64,000 bases of DNA from CAVPGP01 sp963718065 (lineage in GTDB: Bacteria > Actinomycetota > Thermoleophilia > Gaiellales > Gaiellaceae). Where the stretch lies: positions 248,001 to 312,000 of the forward strand of contig CAVQYE010000020.1 of the NCBI GenBank assembly GCA_963718065.1. The letters are read 5' to 3'. Under the pieces are notes generated by a model, which searched no databases, was not told the origin of the DNA, and saw only the letters and a list, made by a program, of their open reading frames with translations. Both the position numbers and the translations under genes were made by a program. Shown in pieces: positions 50,591 through 59,502 of the stretch; position 1 is the stretch's first letter, and every line of letters starts with the position of its first letter.

Positions 50591-52438
50591 TCAGGCGCGC
50601 TCGCCGGGCGGCTGGTCCGGCCTGGCGGAGCGCGCCGCGGCCGCCTCCTCGTCCTCGGAGTGCGCCGGGTCGCGGACAGCATCGTCGTCGACGGCATCCG
50701 GGAGCGGCCGCTCCATCGCCTCGAGGCCGGCCTGCCACGACTCCCAGAGCCGTGCGTAGCGCTCGCCCTGCGTGACGAGGTCTTCGTGCGAGGCGAGCTC
50801 GACGAGCCGCCCGTGCTCCATCACCGCGACGCGGTCGGCGCGCTCAGCCGTCGAGAGGCGGTGCGCGATCGTGATCACGGTGCGCCCGGCCGCGACGGCT
50901 GCGATCGCCTGCTCGACGGCGCGCTCCGTGCCGGGATCGAGTGACGACGTCGCCTCGTCGAGCACGATCACGGCCGGCTCGACGAGCGCCACCCGGGCGA
51001 GTGCGATCAGCTGCCGCTCGCCGGAGGAGAGGCGCACGCCGCGGGTCTGCACGTCGGTCGAGAGCCCGCCCGGCAGCGAGGCGAACCGATCGAGCGCGCC
51101 GATCCGCGACAGTGCAGCCGCCACGTCCTCGTCGGATGCCTCGGGACGCGCGAGCCGCACGTTGTCGGCGATCGAGCCGGCGAAGAGATGGCCTTCCTGC
51201 GGGAGGAAGACGATCCGCGACCGCAGGGACTCCTCGCTCGCCTCTGGCAGGTCGACGCCTCCGAACGAGACCGTGCCGGCGTGCGGGTCGTAGAGCCGCG
51301 TCAGCACCTTCGCCAGCGTCGACTTCCCGGCCCCGGTCGCTCCGACGAGGGCGAGGTGCTCGCCCTGGATGACGGTGAGCGAGACGTCCTGCACCGCTGG
51401 CGGTCCCTCGCCGTACGAGAAGGTGACGTCGGTCGCGACGAGCTCGCCACGCTGGGGCAACTCCGCCGTTCCGGGGACGACGGTGACCGGCGTCTCGAGC
51501 AGGCCGACGATCTTCGTCAGCGCGGCGCGACCCGACTGGAGCTCCGAGTACCAGTCGCCGAGGCGGGCGATCGGCTCGAAGAGGCTCGTCAGGTAGAGCG
51601 CGAATGCGGCGACCGTGCCGACCGAGACCCGGTCGTGCCAGTAGAGCCAGCCGCCGGTCGCAAGCACGGCTCCGGTGGAGACGGCCTGTGCGAGCGCGAT
51701 CGACGGGAAGAACCGGATGTTCACGAGCGAGGCCGTCCGCCACGCGCCGACGAGCGACCAGCTTCGAATGCGGTACGCGGCTTCCTGATCGCGCTCTCGC
51801 GCGAACGACTGCACGACCCGCAGCCCGGACAGTCCCTCCTGCAGCGACGTCATCACGTCCGCGACGCGGTCGCGGAGCGCGAGAAACGTCGGCCGCGAGC
51901 GCTTGCGGTACGAGAGCGAGGAGACGATCAGGATCGGCAGCGAGACGAAGACGACGGCGGCCAGCAGCGGCGACATAGTCACCAGCACGACGAGCGTCAC
52001 GACGAGCAGGAGCATGTTGCCGACCACCTCGACCAGCACCTGGCGGACGAAGGTCGCGAGCGACTGGACATCGGCGGTCAGCCGCGAGACGAGGACGCCG
52101 GCGCGCTCGGTCTCGAAGAACGGCAGCGAGAGCCGCTGCAGGTGGTCGAAGGCGCTGACGCGGAGGTCGCCCAGGAAGCGCTCGCCCGCGCGCGCTGCGG
52201 AGAGAACGACCAGCCGCTCGAGCAACGGGCGCGCGAGCGCGAGGCCGAGGTAGACGAGCGCCGCCTGCGTGACGGGAGCCGACTCGCCGCGGCGGATGCC
52301 GTTGTCGATCGCATAGCGGACGAGGAGCGGCGCCGCGACGCCGACGACGGTGGCGCCGATGATCCCGAGCGCCGCGAGCACAATCTGCCGGCGGTACGGG
52401 CGCAGCATCGTCGACACGTGGCGGCGGAGCGGAGTCAT
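50591..52438 (-). CDS. ABC exporter, fused permease-ATPase (second subunit)
   Basis: Half-transporter of 615 residues. There are six membrane helices (from IVLAALGIIGATVVGVAAPL), then an ATPase domain with Walker A VGATGAGKSTLAKVL, Q-loop FLPQEGHL, signature RLSSGERQLIALARV (LSSGE rather than LSGGQ) and Walker B AVIVLDEATSSLD. It starts by ATGA overlap with the partner. A degenerate signature is common in one half of heterodimeric exporters, so this pair probably has one regulatory ATP site. The C-terminus is acidic. Confidence 0.93.
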   Translation of the reverse strand: MTPLRRHVSTMLRPYRRQIVLAALGIIGATVVGVAAPLLVRYAIDNGIRRGESAPVTQAALVYLGLALARPLLERLVVLSAARAGERFLGDLRVSAFDHLQRLSLPFFETERAGVLVSRLTADVQSLATFVRQVLVEVVGNMLLLVVTLVVLVTMSPLLAAVVFVSLPILIVSSLSYRKRSRPTFLALRDRVADVMTSLQEGLSGLRVVQSFARERDQEAAYRIRSWSLVGAWRTASLVNIRFFPSIALAQAVSTGAVLATGGWLYWHDRVSVGTVAAFALYLTSLFEPIARLGDWYSELQSGRAALTKIVGLLETPVTVVPGTAELPQRGELVATDVTFSYGEGPPAVQDVSLTVIQGEHLALVGATGAGKSTLAKVLTRLYDPHAGTVSFGGVDLPEASEESLRSRIVFLPQEGHLFAGSIADNVRLARPEASDEDVAAALSRIGALDRFASLPGGLSTDVQTRGVRLSSGERQLIALARVALVEPAVIVLDEATSSLDPGTERAVEQAIAAVAAGRTVITIAHRLSTAERADRVAVMEHGRLVELASHEDLVTQGERYARLWESWQAGLEAMERPLPDAVDDDAVRDPAHSEDEEAAAARSARPDQPPGERA

Positions 52439-54154
52439 GCCGCGTCCTCGAGGGCAAGCAGCTGCCGGTAGCGGCCGGAGCCGGCGATCAGCTCGGCGTG
52501 CGTGCCCTGCTCGACGATCCGCCCTCCTTCGAGGACCGCGACCCGGTCGGCGAGCGCGATCGTCGCGGCGCGGTGCGCGATCACGAGGGTCGTGCGGCCA
52601 CGCATGACGGCGCCGAGCGCGGCGCGGATCTCGTGCTCCTTCGTCGCGTCCACGGCCGACGTCGCGTCGTCGAGGATCAGCACTGCTGGGTCGGCGAGGA
52701 TCGCGCGCGCGATCGCGATGCGTTGGCGCTGGCCGCCCGAGAGCGAGTAGCCGCGTTCGCCGAGCACCGTGCCGTAGTCGTGCGGCATGCGCTGGATGAA
52801 GTCGTGCGCGCCCGCGAGCCGCGCCGCCTGCTCCACCTCGCCGGGTGACGCGTCGGGCCGGCCGTAGGCGATGTTCGCGTGCACGGTGTCGCCGAAGAGG
52901 AACGTCTGCTCGAAGACGAGGCCGACGGCGCGGCGCAGATCGGCGAGGCGCAGATCGCGGACGTCGGCGCCGTCGATCGTCACGCGGCCGCCCTCGACGT
53001 CGTAGAACCGCGCCAGGAGCGCCGCCACGGTGCTCTTGCCCGAGCCGGTGCCGCCGACGAGGGCCAGCGACGTACCGGGCTCGATCGCGAGCGAGAGCCC
53101 GTCGAGCACGGCGCGGCCGTCCTGGTAGCCGAAGCGCACGTCCTCGAGCCGCACATGCCCCTCCAGCTGCCTCGCGGCTGCGTCCGGCCGCTCGACGACG
53201 GCCGGCTCCGACTGCAGTACCTCGAGCACCCGGCCGGCCGCGGAGGCCGCCTGCTGCACGGTGCCGACGCGCTGGCCGATCACGCGCATCGGCCAGACGA
53301 GCATCGTCACGTAGAGCGTGAACGCGACGAGCGTGCCGATCGAGATCTCGCCGTCGAGCGCACGTTGCCCGCCGATCCAGAGCACCGCCAGGATTCCCAG
53401 CAGCGGCAACAGCTCGAGCACCGGCAGGAAGACGGCATCGACGGCGGCCACGTCGAGCGCCCGTTGCACCACACGGTCGCTCTGCCGGCGGAACCGGGCC
53501 GAGATCGCCGGGCCGGCCCCGAGGCCCTTGACGACCCGGATGCCCGCCACGGTCTCCTCGACGAGCGTCGTCGCCGCACCGAGCTCCTCCTGCAGCGCAG
53601 TCGTCTTCTCCCGGTAGCGGCCCGAGTACTTCCAGAAGCCGATCGCCAGCAGCGGCAGCGGTGCGAGCACGATCACGGCGAGGCCCGCGTCGAGGATGAC
53701 GAGGGTCACCGAGACCGCGAGGACCGTGAGGATGTAGGCGATCGTGTGACCCATCGAGTCGAGCAACCGCGCCACGAGATCGGCGTCGTTCGAGGCGCGG
53801 CTCATCAGCTCGCCCGTCGAGACGCGGTCGTGGTAGCGGGCGTCGAGCGCCAGCGCCCGGCCGAAGATCGCGTCGCGCACCGAGGCCTGGCTCCGGCCCC
53901 GGTTGCGCATCGCGTAGTAGTGCCGCGCGGCGCCTGAGGCTGCCTCGAGGGCGCCGAGCGCGACGAGCCCGGCGACCGAGAGCGCGAGCGCGCGGCTGTC
54001 GTGGGCGCGGATCCCGGTGTCCACGGCATAGCGCACGAGCAGCGGCCCGAACACCGCGGCCGCCTGCCAGGAGCACACCGGCGAGCACGTTGCCGAAGAC
54101 GCCGACGCGCTGCTCGACGATCACCCGGCCCAGATAACGCCAACGCCCCTCCAC
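52435..54154 (-). CDS. ABC exporter, fused permease-ATPase (first subunit), frameshifted near 54062
   Basis: Partner of the previous gene. The first frame reads EGRWRYLGRVIVEQRVGVFG and NVLAGVLLAG. The rest, AAAVFGPLLVRYAVDTGIRA onward, is in the next frame, with one base missing in about 54055-54068. The ATPase domain has GGTGSGKSTVAALLARF, LSGGQRQRIAIARAIL and AVLILDDATSAVD. The protein would be about 573 residues. A start at 54078 in the second frame would lose helix 1. The GTG 54154 is 7 nt after GATACT. Confidence 0.9.
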
Positions 54155-54160
54155 CTGCGA

Positions 54161-54167
54161 AAGTATC
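54161..54167. promoter_or_regulatory. Overlapping divergent -10 boxes (ABC exporter and folP)
   Basis: Plus strand AAGTAT (54161-54166) lies 6 nt before ATG 54173. Minus strand GATACT (54167-54162) lies 7 nt before GTG 54154. The two starts are only 18 bp apart. Confidence 0.5.
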
Positions 54168-54172
54168 CGGAG

Positions 54173-55006
54173 ATGTCAAGGCCGCCCATCCACGAGCGCT
54201 TCCCGCGCCCGTCGGTGATGGGTGTGATCAATGTCACGCCGGACTCGTTCTCGGACGGCGGCGCCCACCTCGACCCCGCCGTCGCCGCGGCCGCCGCCCG
54301 CGCGATGCTCGCCGACGGAGCGGCGATCGTCGACGTCGGCGGCGAGTCGACGCGACCGGGCTCGGAGGGCGTCTCCGTGGACGAGGAGCTCCGTCGTGTC
54401 GAGCCCGTGCTCGAGGCGCTTGCGGGGCTCCCAGTGTCGAGTGTGCCAGTGTCGATCGACACCGCGAAGGCCGCCGTCGCGCGCCGCGCCCTGGAGCTGG
54501 GCGCCGAGCTCGTCAACGACGTGACGGCGCTGCGCGGCGACCCGGAGCTGGCGGGCGTCGTCGCGGATGCGGGCGCGTACCTCTGCCTGATGCACATGCA
54601 GGGCGAGCCGCGGACGATGCAGGCGAGCCCGGCCTACGACGATGTCGTCTCCGAGGTAGCTGCGTTTCTCGAGGAGCGGCTCGCGTTCGCCGTGGCGCAG
54701 GGCATCCCGGAGGAGCGGATCTGCCTCGACCCCGGGATCGGCTTCGGCAAGACCATCGAGCACAACGTCGAGCTCGTCCGCCGGCTCGACGAGCTCGTGG
54801 CTCTGGGAAGGCCCGTGCTCGTCGGGCTCTCGCGCAAGAGCTCGCTGGGCAGGATCCTCGGCGATCCGCAGGCGACCACATCGTCGGTGGCCGCGTCGGT
54901 CGGCGCCGCCGCGGCGGCGTTGCAGCGCGGCGCGACGATCTTCCGCGTGCACGACGTCCGCGAGCACGTGGAGGCGCTTGCCGTCTTCGCGAGAATGCAG
55001 CGGTGA
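54173..55006 (+). CDS. folP: Dihydropteroate synthase FolP
   Basis: Condenses p-aminobenzoate with the pterin pyrophosphate in folate synthesis and is the sulfonamide target. The 277-residue protein has VMGVINVTPDSFSDGG, the pterin-binding DVGGESTRPGSEGV, SIDTAKAAVARRAL, LMHMQGEPRTMQ and the terminal RVHDVREHVEAL. It heads the folP-folB-folK operon with GTGA and TTGA overlaps. Confidence 0.97.
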   Translation: MSRPPIHERFPRPSVMGVINVTPDSFSDGGAHLDPAVAAAAARAMLADGAAIVDVGGESTRPGSEGVSVDEELRRVEPVLEALAGLPVSSVPVSIDTAKAAVARRALELGAELVNDVTALRGDPELAGVVADAGAYLCLMHMQGEPRTMQASPAYDDVVSEVAAFLEERLAFAVAQGIPEERICLDPGIGFGKTIEHNVELVRRLDELVALGRPVLVGLSRKSSLGRILGDPQATTSSVAASVGAAAAALQRGATIFRVHDVREHVEALAVFARMQR

Positions 55007-55353
55007 GCCTCGAGATCGAGATCCACGGCCTGCAGCTCCACGGGTACCACGGCGTGCTCGACGAGGAGCGGGAGCGCGGCCAGACGTTCCTCTTCGATCT
55101 CTGGATCGCCGGGTCCGAGGTGCCGTCGGACCGGATCGAGGACGCGGTCGACTACCGCGGCGTCGTCGAGCTCGTGCGCCAGGTCTCGCACGACACGCAC
55201 TTCCAGCTGCTCGAGGCGCTCGCGGCAGCGATCGCGGACGCGGTGCGCGCCCGCTACGGCGTCGAGCGGGTCCGGGTGCGCGTGCGCAAGCCGCAGGTGC
55301 GCCCGGCGGGCATGACGGTCGACTGGACCGGCGTCACGGTCGAACGGCCTTGA
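55003..55353 (+). CDS. folB: Dihydroneopterin aldolase FolB
   Basis: Folate enzyme of 116 residues that converts dihydroneopterin to 6-hydroxymethyl-dihydropterin. It has the conserved LEIEIHGLQLHGYHGVLDEE start, YRGVVELV and a late VRVRKPQVRPAG segment. GTG 55003 overlaps the folP stop by GTGA. Confidence 0.95.
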   Translation: MSLEIEIHGLQLHGYHGVLDEERERGQTFLFDLWIAGSEVPSDRIEDAVDYRGVVELVRQVSHDTHFQLLEALAAAIADAVRARYGVERVRVRVRKPQVRPAGMTVDWTGVTVERP

Positions 55354-55793
55354 CGCGTGCGTACATCGGCTTCGGCTCGAACCTCGGCGACCGGGAGCAG
55401 GCGATCCTCGCCGCGGCCGACGAGCTCGGCATCGCGCGGCTGTCGGCGATCAGGGAGACCGCGCCGTGGGGCGTCCTCGACCAGCCGCCGTTCCTGAACG
55501 CGGTCGGCGAGCTCGAGACGGAGGACCCGCCGCGGGCGCTTCTCGAGCGGCTGCTCGCCGTCGAGCGCGAGCACGGCCGGATCCGCTTCGAGCGCTGGGG
55601 GCCGCGGACGCTCGATCTCGACCTGCTCGTCTACGGCGACCTCGAGCTGGCGGAGCCGGGGCTGACCGTCCCGCACCCGAGCCTCCACGAGCGCGCGTTC
55701 GTCCTCGAGCCGCTTGCCGAGCTGGCACCCGACTTGAAGATCCCTGGAAAGGGCGCGGTTCGAGACCTCCTGGCGCGGCTACAATCGGCCTGA
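55350..55793 (+). CDS. folK: 6-hydroxymethyl-dihydropterin pyrophosphokinase FolK
   Basis: Phosphorylates the pterin before FolP. The 147-residue protein has AYIGFGSNLGDREQAI, QPPFLNAVGELET, EREHGRIRFERWGPRTLDLD and VPHPSLHERAFVLEPL. The start is TTG 55350, overlapping the folB stop by TTGA. No other in-frame start fits. Confidence 0.95.
   Translation: MTRAYIGFGSNLGDREQAILAAADELGIARLSAIRETAPWGVLDQPPFLNAVGELETEDPPRALLERLLAVEREHGRIRFERWGPRTLDLDLLVYGDLELAEPGLTVPHPSLHERAFVLEPLAELAPDLKIPGKGAVRDLLARLQSA
55780..55785 (+). promoter_or_regulatory. -10 box TACAAT of the DUF2469 gene
   Basis: TACAAT, close to the consensus, ends 7 nt before ATG 55793 and lies inside the folK 3' end, giving an internal leaderless promoter. 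Confidence 0.55.
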
Positions 55794-56158
55794 TGTCGAG
55801 CATCGACGAGCTGGACGAGTTCGAGGCAGAGCTCGAGCTCCGGCTGAAGAAGGAATACGGCGCGGTCTTCGGTCTCTTCCGCTACTGCGTGTTGACCCAG
55901 GATGCGACGTACCTCTGCAACAAGCTCGACCTGCAGTACGTGCCGCAGCCGGCCTATCCGTTCTTCCACCTGAAGATGGAGGACGTCTGGGTCTGGGACA
56001 AGAACCGCCCGACCCGGATGATCCCGCGCACCGAGGTCTACACGTCGAGCGACGTGACGGTCGAGGAGTTGCGCGGCGAGGGCGACGGGCCCGCGCTGAC
56101 CGCCGAGGATCTCGCGAAGCGCATCGGCGAGCTGCCCGGCGCCGAAGACGAGATCTAG
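55793..56158 (+). CDS. DUF2469-family protein
   Basis: Conserved actinobacterial protein of 121 residues. The pattern DELDEFEAELELRLKKEYGA then VFGLFRYCVLTQDATYLCNK matches DUF2469 (Rv2901c-like), usually found near rnhB and fol-type genes. The ATG overlaps the folK stop (TGATG). Its own -10 box means it can be expressed separately. Function not established. Confidence 0.8.
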   Translation: MSSIDELDEFEAELELRLKKEYGAVFGLFRYCVLTQDATYLCNKLDLQYVPQPAYPFFHLKMEDVWVWDKNRPTRMIPRTEVYTSSDVTVEELRGEGDGPALTAEDLAKRIGELPGAEDEI

Positions 56159-56175
56159 GCTCCGTAGGTTCCATC

Positions 56176-56181
56176 TAGACT
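56176..56181 (+). promoter_or_regulatory. -10 box TAGACT of coaX
   Basis: TAGACT ends 6 nt before GTG 56188. Confidence 0.5.
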
Positions 56182-56187
56182 CGCGCC

Positions 56188-56940
56188 GTGCTCCTCGCGG
56201 TCGACGTCGGCAACACGCAGACGGTCCTCGGTCTCTACGACGGCGAGGAGCTCCGTGAGCACTGGCGCCTCGCCTCGGACCGCAGTCGCACCGGTGACGA
56301 GCTCGGCGTCTTCTATTCGGGGCTCTTCGAGCTGGAGGACGTCGACGGGATCTGCCTCGCGTCCACCGTGCCGACGCTCGTGCGCGAGTACGAGCACTTT
56401 GCCGAGCGCTGGGCGCACGCGCCGCTCCTCGTGCTGGGCCCGGGCGTCAAGACGGGGCTGCCGATCCGTTACGACGACCCGCGCGAGGTGGGGCCCGACC
56501 GGATCGCGAACGCGGTCGCCGCGCAGGCGCGGTACGGCGCCCCGGTGATCGTCGTCGACTTCGGCACGTCAACGAACTTCGACATCGTCTCGCAGGACGG
56601 CGAGTACGTCGGCGGCGTCCTGGCGCCCGGGATCGAGATCTCGATGGACGCGCTCTTCGCCCGCGCGGCGAGGCTGACGAAGGTGCCGTTCGAGGCGCCC
56701 CCGACGGTGATCGGCAAGACGACGACGACGGGCCTCCAGTCGGGTCTCGTCTACGGCTTCGCCGGCCAGGTCGACGCGATCTCGGGGCGGATCCGCGACG
56801 AGCTCGGCGCGCCGGACGCGCCCGTCGTCGCAACGGGCGGTCTCGCCGACCTGATCGCACCGCATTCGAGCGCCATCTCCCAGGTCGATCCGTGGCTCAC
56901 GCTCGAGGGTCTCCGGCTCGTCTGGGAGCGCAACCGCTAG
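56188..56940 (+). CDS. coaX: Type III pantothenate kinase CoaX
   Basis: First step of CoA synthesis. The 250-residue protein of the ASKHA fold has the phosphate motif LLAVDVGNTQTVLGLYD, GPDRIANAVAA, VIVVDFGTSTNFD and GGVLAPGIEISMDAL. Unlike CoaA it needs a monovalent cation, as is known for the family. The gene ends just before the six-copy repeat array. Confidence 0.96.
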   Translation: MLLAVDVGNTQTVLGLYDGEELREHWRLASDRSRTGDELGVFYSGLFELEDVDGICLASTVPTLVREYEHFAERWAHAPLLVLGPGVKTGLPIRYDDPREVGPDRIANAVAAQARYGAPVIVVDFGTSTNFDIVSQDGEYVGGVLAPGIEISMDALFARAARLTKVPFEAPPTVIGKTTTTGLQSGLVYGFAGQVDAISGRIRDELGAPDAPVVATGGLADLIAPHSSAISQVDPWLTLEGLRLVWERNR

Positions 56941-56956
56941 CTCGAAGCCTCGTATT

Positions 56957-57238
56957 GGGGACAGTCCCCAGGCATGTCTTTTTTGGCTCATACGCGCGAA
57001 ATGGGGACAGTCCCCAGACATGTCGTTTCGGGCCATGAGGGCCGCTCCGGGGACAGTCCCCAGACATGGCCTTTTGAGGCAACGAGGGTCCCCTCCGGGG
57101 ACAGTCCCCCGACATGTCCCATTCGGGCGATGAGGCCACTTCGGGGACAGTCCCCAGACATGTCTCGTCGGGACACGTCCGGGAGGCAGATCTGACCTGG
57201 CCGGGGACAGTCCCAGACCATGTCCGGTTCGGACAGGC
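56957..57238 (+). repeat. REP-like array I (6 copies)
   Basis: Cores at 56957, 57003, 57049, 57097, 57143 and 57203 (the last GGGGACAGTCCCA). Period is 46, 46, 48, 46 and 60 bp, all forward. Each has CATG after the core and most have a TTT-containing second half. It fills the 322-bp gap between the convergent coaX and dus genes. Confidence 0.92.
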
Positions 57239-57262
57239 GACGGGGCCGGTTTCGGCGGGTTT

Positions 57263-58327
57263 TCAGCCGCCGCCGTAGATCGAGATCGGCATGCCGTCGA
57301 GCAGGAACTCGTCCGCGGGATCGGGCAGCTCCGCTTCGAGCAGCTCGACGAGCTCGGCTGCCCCCGGGGCCGCCGCGAGCAGCCGGGTCACGACGTCGTC
57401 GATCGACTCGAGCTGGACGAGCTCGTTCTTGAATGGGCGCGGGAAGCGGCCACGGCCGAGGTACCACCCGTAGAACTTCTTCAGGAAGCTCGTCGCGCGG
57501 CGCTCGCCCAGCTCGCGGACGGTCTCCTTGACGAAAAGGATCAACTCGGCGGCCACCTCCTCGCGCGACGGCTCGGCGTCGTCGCCGTGTGCGATCTCGC
57601 GCAGCACCCAGGGGTTGCCCTGCGCGGCGCGGCCGACCATCACGGCTGCGGCGCCGGTCGTCGCCAGCACGACCTGTGCGCGAGCGTGCGACGTCACGTC
57701 CCCGGACGCGATCACCGGCACGTCGACCAACTCGACAAGCTCGGCGGTCAGCGAGTGATCCGCCTCACCGGTGTACATCTGCTTCGCCGAACGCGGGTGG
57801 AGCGTCAGCACGGATGCACCGGCTTGGACGAGGCGAGGGCCGACGTCGAGGCAGGTGCGCGAACCGTTCTCCAGCCCGCGGCGCATCTTCACGGAGACCG
57901 GGATCGAGACCGCGTCGGCCATCGCCGCGACGATCGCGCAGGCGCGATCGGGATCGTCGAGGAGCGTCGCACCGGCGCCCGTCTTCGTCACCTTGCGGAC
58001 CGGGCAGCCGAAGTTGACGTCCACGACGTCGGCGCCGGCCGCCTCGACCATCCGGGCCGCGTCGGCCATGACGGTCGGATCCGAGCCGAAGATCTGGATG
58101 GCGAGCGGGTGCTCATCGGACGCAACACGCAGATAGCCGAGCGTCCGCTCGTTGCGGTACTCGATCCCCGCGCAGCTGACCATTTCGGAGCAGACGAGGC
58201 CGGCGCCGTACCGCCGGCCCTGCCGCCGGAACGCCTGGACGCTGACGCCCGCCATCGGCGCAAGGACGAGCCGAGAGGGGATCTCGACGTCCCGAATCCA
58301 CCAAGATTCCTGCAAATTGACACTCAT
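57263..58327 (-). CDS. dusB: tRNA-dihydrouridine synthase (DusB-like)
   Basis: FMN enzyme that reduces uridines in tRNA. The 354-residue protein has LVLAPMAGVSVQAFRRQGR, the catalytic Cys in VDVNFGCPVRKV, HPRSAKQMYTGEADH, and GRAAQGNPWVLREI, then the C-terminal helical tRNA-binding domain (TSFLKKFYGWYLGRGRF). The start ATG 58327 is preferred. TTG 58339 adds four residues. The choice of B among Dus paralogs is by overall similarity. Confidence 0.93.
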   Translation of the reverse strand: MSVNLQESWWIRDVEIPSRLVLAPMAGVSVQAFRRQGRRYGAGLVCSEMVSCAGIEYRNERTLGYLRVASDEHPLAIQIFGSDPTVMADAARMVEAAGADVVDVNFGCPVRKVTKTGAGATLLDDPDRACAIVAAMADAVSIPVSVKMRRGLENGSRTCLDVGPRLVQAGASVLTLHPRSAKQMYTGEADHSLTAELVELVDVPVIASGDVTSHARAQVVLATTGAAAVMVGRAAQGNPWVLREIAHGDDAEPSREEVAAELILFVKETVRELGERRATSFLKKFYGWYLGRGRFPRPFKNELVQLESIDDVVTRLLAAAPGAAELVELLEAELPDPADEFLLDGMPISIYGGG

Positions 58328-58424
58328 TTGCGACTGCAATGGTATCTGGCTACCATTTTCCGTCGCGATCGGCCCTCAGTGGCCGCCGCGCTTTTCTTTT
58401 AGGTGGGGTACAGGAGGCCGGAAG

Positions 58425-58898
58425 TTGAAGGAAGTCATCCTCACGCGCGAAGGGTTCGAGAAGCTCCAGCAGGAGATCGACGTCCTGCGCGGTGAGAAGC
58501 GTCGCGAGGTCGCGGAGCGTATTCGCGTTGCCCGCGAGTTCGGCGACATCGCGGAGAACGCCGAGTACGACGACGCCAAGAACGAGCAGGCGATGCTCGA
58601 GCACAAGATTGCGCTGCTCGAGGAGCGCCTGATCTCCGCACGGGTGATCGAGAAGAAGGACATCGCCAAGGACGTCGTCTCGGTGGGCTCGAAGGTGCGA
58701 CTGCGCGACGTCGCGGCCAACAAGACCTTCGAGTACCAGATCGTCGGCTCGGCCGAGGCCAATCCGGCGGACAACAAACTGTCGAACGAGTCGCCGGTCG
58801 GCAAGGCGATCATGGGCCGCAAGAAGGGCGAAGTGGTCGAGGTCGTCGCGCCGAGAGGATCGCTCAAGTTCAAGATCCTCGAGATCAAGGCGGCGTAA
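58425..58898 (+). CDS. greA: Transcription elongation factor GreA
   Basis: Restarts backtracked RNA polymerase by stimulating transcript cleavage. The 157-residue protein has the coiled coil with acidic tip (EFGDIAENAEYDDAKNEQ) and the C-terminal domain with NESPVGKAIMGRKKGEVVEV. The start is TTG 58425 with AGGAGG at 58412-58417. Confidence 0.97.
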   Translation: MKEVILTREGFEKLQQEIDVLRGEKRREVAERIRVAREFGDIAENAEYDDAKNEQAMLEHKIALLEERLISARVIEKKDIAKDVVSVGSKVRLRDVAANKTFEYQIVGSAEANPADNKLSNESPVGKAIMGRKKGEVVEVVAPRGSLKFKILEIKAA

Positions 58899-58936
58899 GG
58901 CCACTCGAGCGCGCGGAGTTCGCCGCCGGCGCGGCT

Positions 58937-59491
58937 GTGCTCGCACGCGCGTTCGACGCCGACCCGGCCTGGCAGTGGGTGCTGCCCGACGCCGAGCAGC
59001 GTAAGTCGGTCCTGTCGTGGCTCTTCCTGAAAGGGCTCGAGGTCTCGACGTCCGACATCTGGACGACCGAGGGTGAGGTGCTCGGTGTCGCGCGCTGGAT
59101 TCCGCCCGGCCGACCGCCGGCGCCTTTCAACGCGATGGTCGGCGCCACACTCGGCTTGCCGCTGCGCTTCCGCGGCTCGATGCGGCGCTTCTTCTCGTAC
59201 GGCCGCTCGATCGGAGCGCTGCGTAAGCGCACCCAGCCGGAGGGCAGTTGGTACCTCGACGGGATCGGCGTCGACCCGGATCAGCAGGGCCGCGGGGTCG
59301 GCGGCTCGCTGATGCAGCCCGGGCTCGCCGCGGCCGACGCCTCGCACGCCTCGGTGTTCCTGCTCACGAACGAGCCACGGAATCTGCCGTTCTACGAGCG
59401 GTTCGGGTTCCGCATCGACGCCGAGGAGGAGACGCCGCAGGGCGGGCCCACCTCGTGGGCGATGACCAGGCCGCCTCAGCCAGCGCGGTAG
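58937..59491 (+). CDS. GNAT-family N-acetyltransferase
   Basis: Acetyltransferase of 184 residues from GTG 58937. It has DGIGVDPDQQGRGVGGSLM, the acetyl-CoA loop, and FLLTNEPRNLPFYERFGFRI. The frame is coding upstream to VRPLERAEFAAGAA, which looks like the normal N-terminus, but the codon there is GTA at 58895, overlapping the greA TAA. A GTG/TGA overlap in relatives would be natural, so a base change may have removed the start. Confidence 0.83.
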   Translation: MLARAFDADPAWQWVLPDAEQRKSVLSWLFLKGLEVSTSDIWTTEGEVLGVARWIPPGRPPAPFNAMVGATLGLPLRFRGSMRRFFSYGRSIGALRKRTQPEGSWYLDGIGVDPDQQGRGVGGSLMQPGLAAADASHASVFLLTNEPRNLPFYERFGFRIDAEEETPQGGPTSWAMTRPPQPAR

Positions 59492-59494
59492 TCT
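59489..59494 (+). promoter_or_regulatory. -10 box TAGTCT of lysS
   Basis: TAGTCT ends 8 nt before ATG 59503. Confidence 0.4.
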
Positions 59495-59502
59495 CACCGC
59501 GC

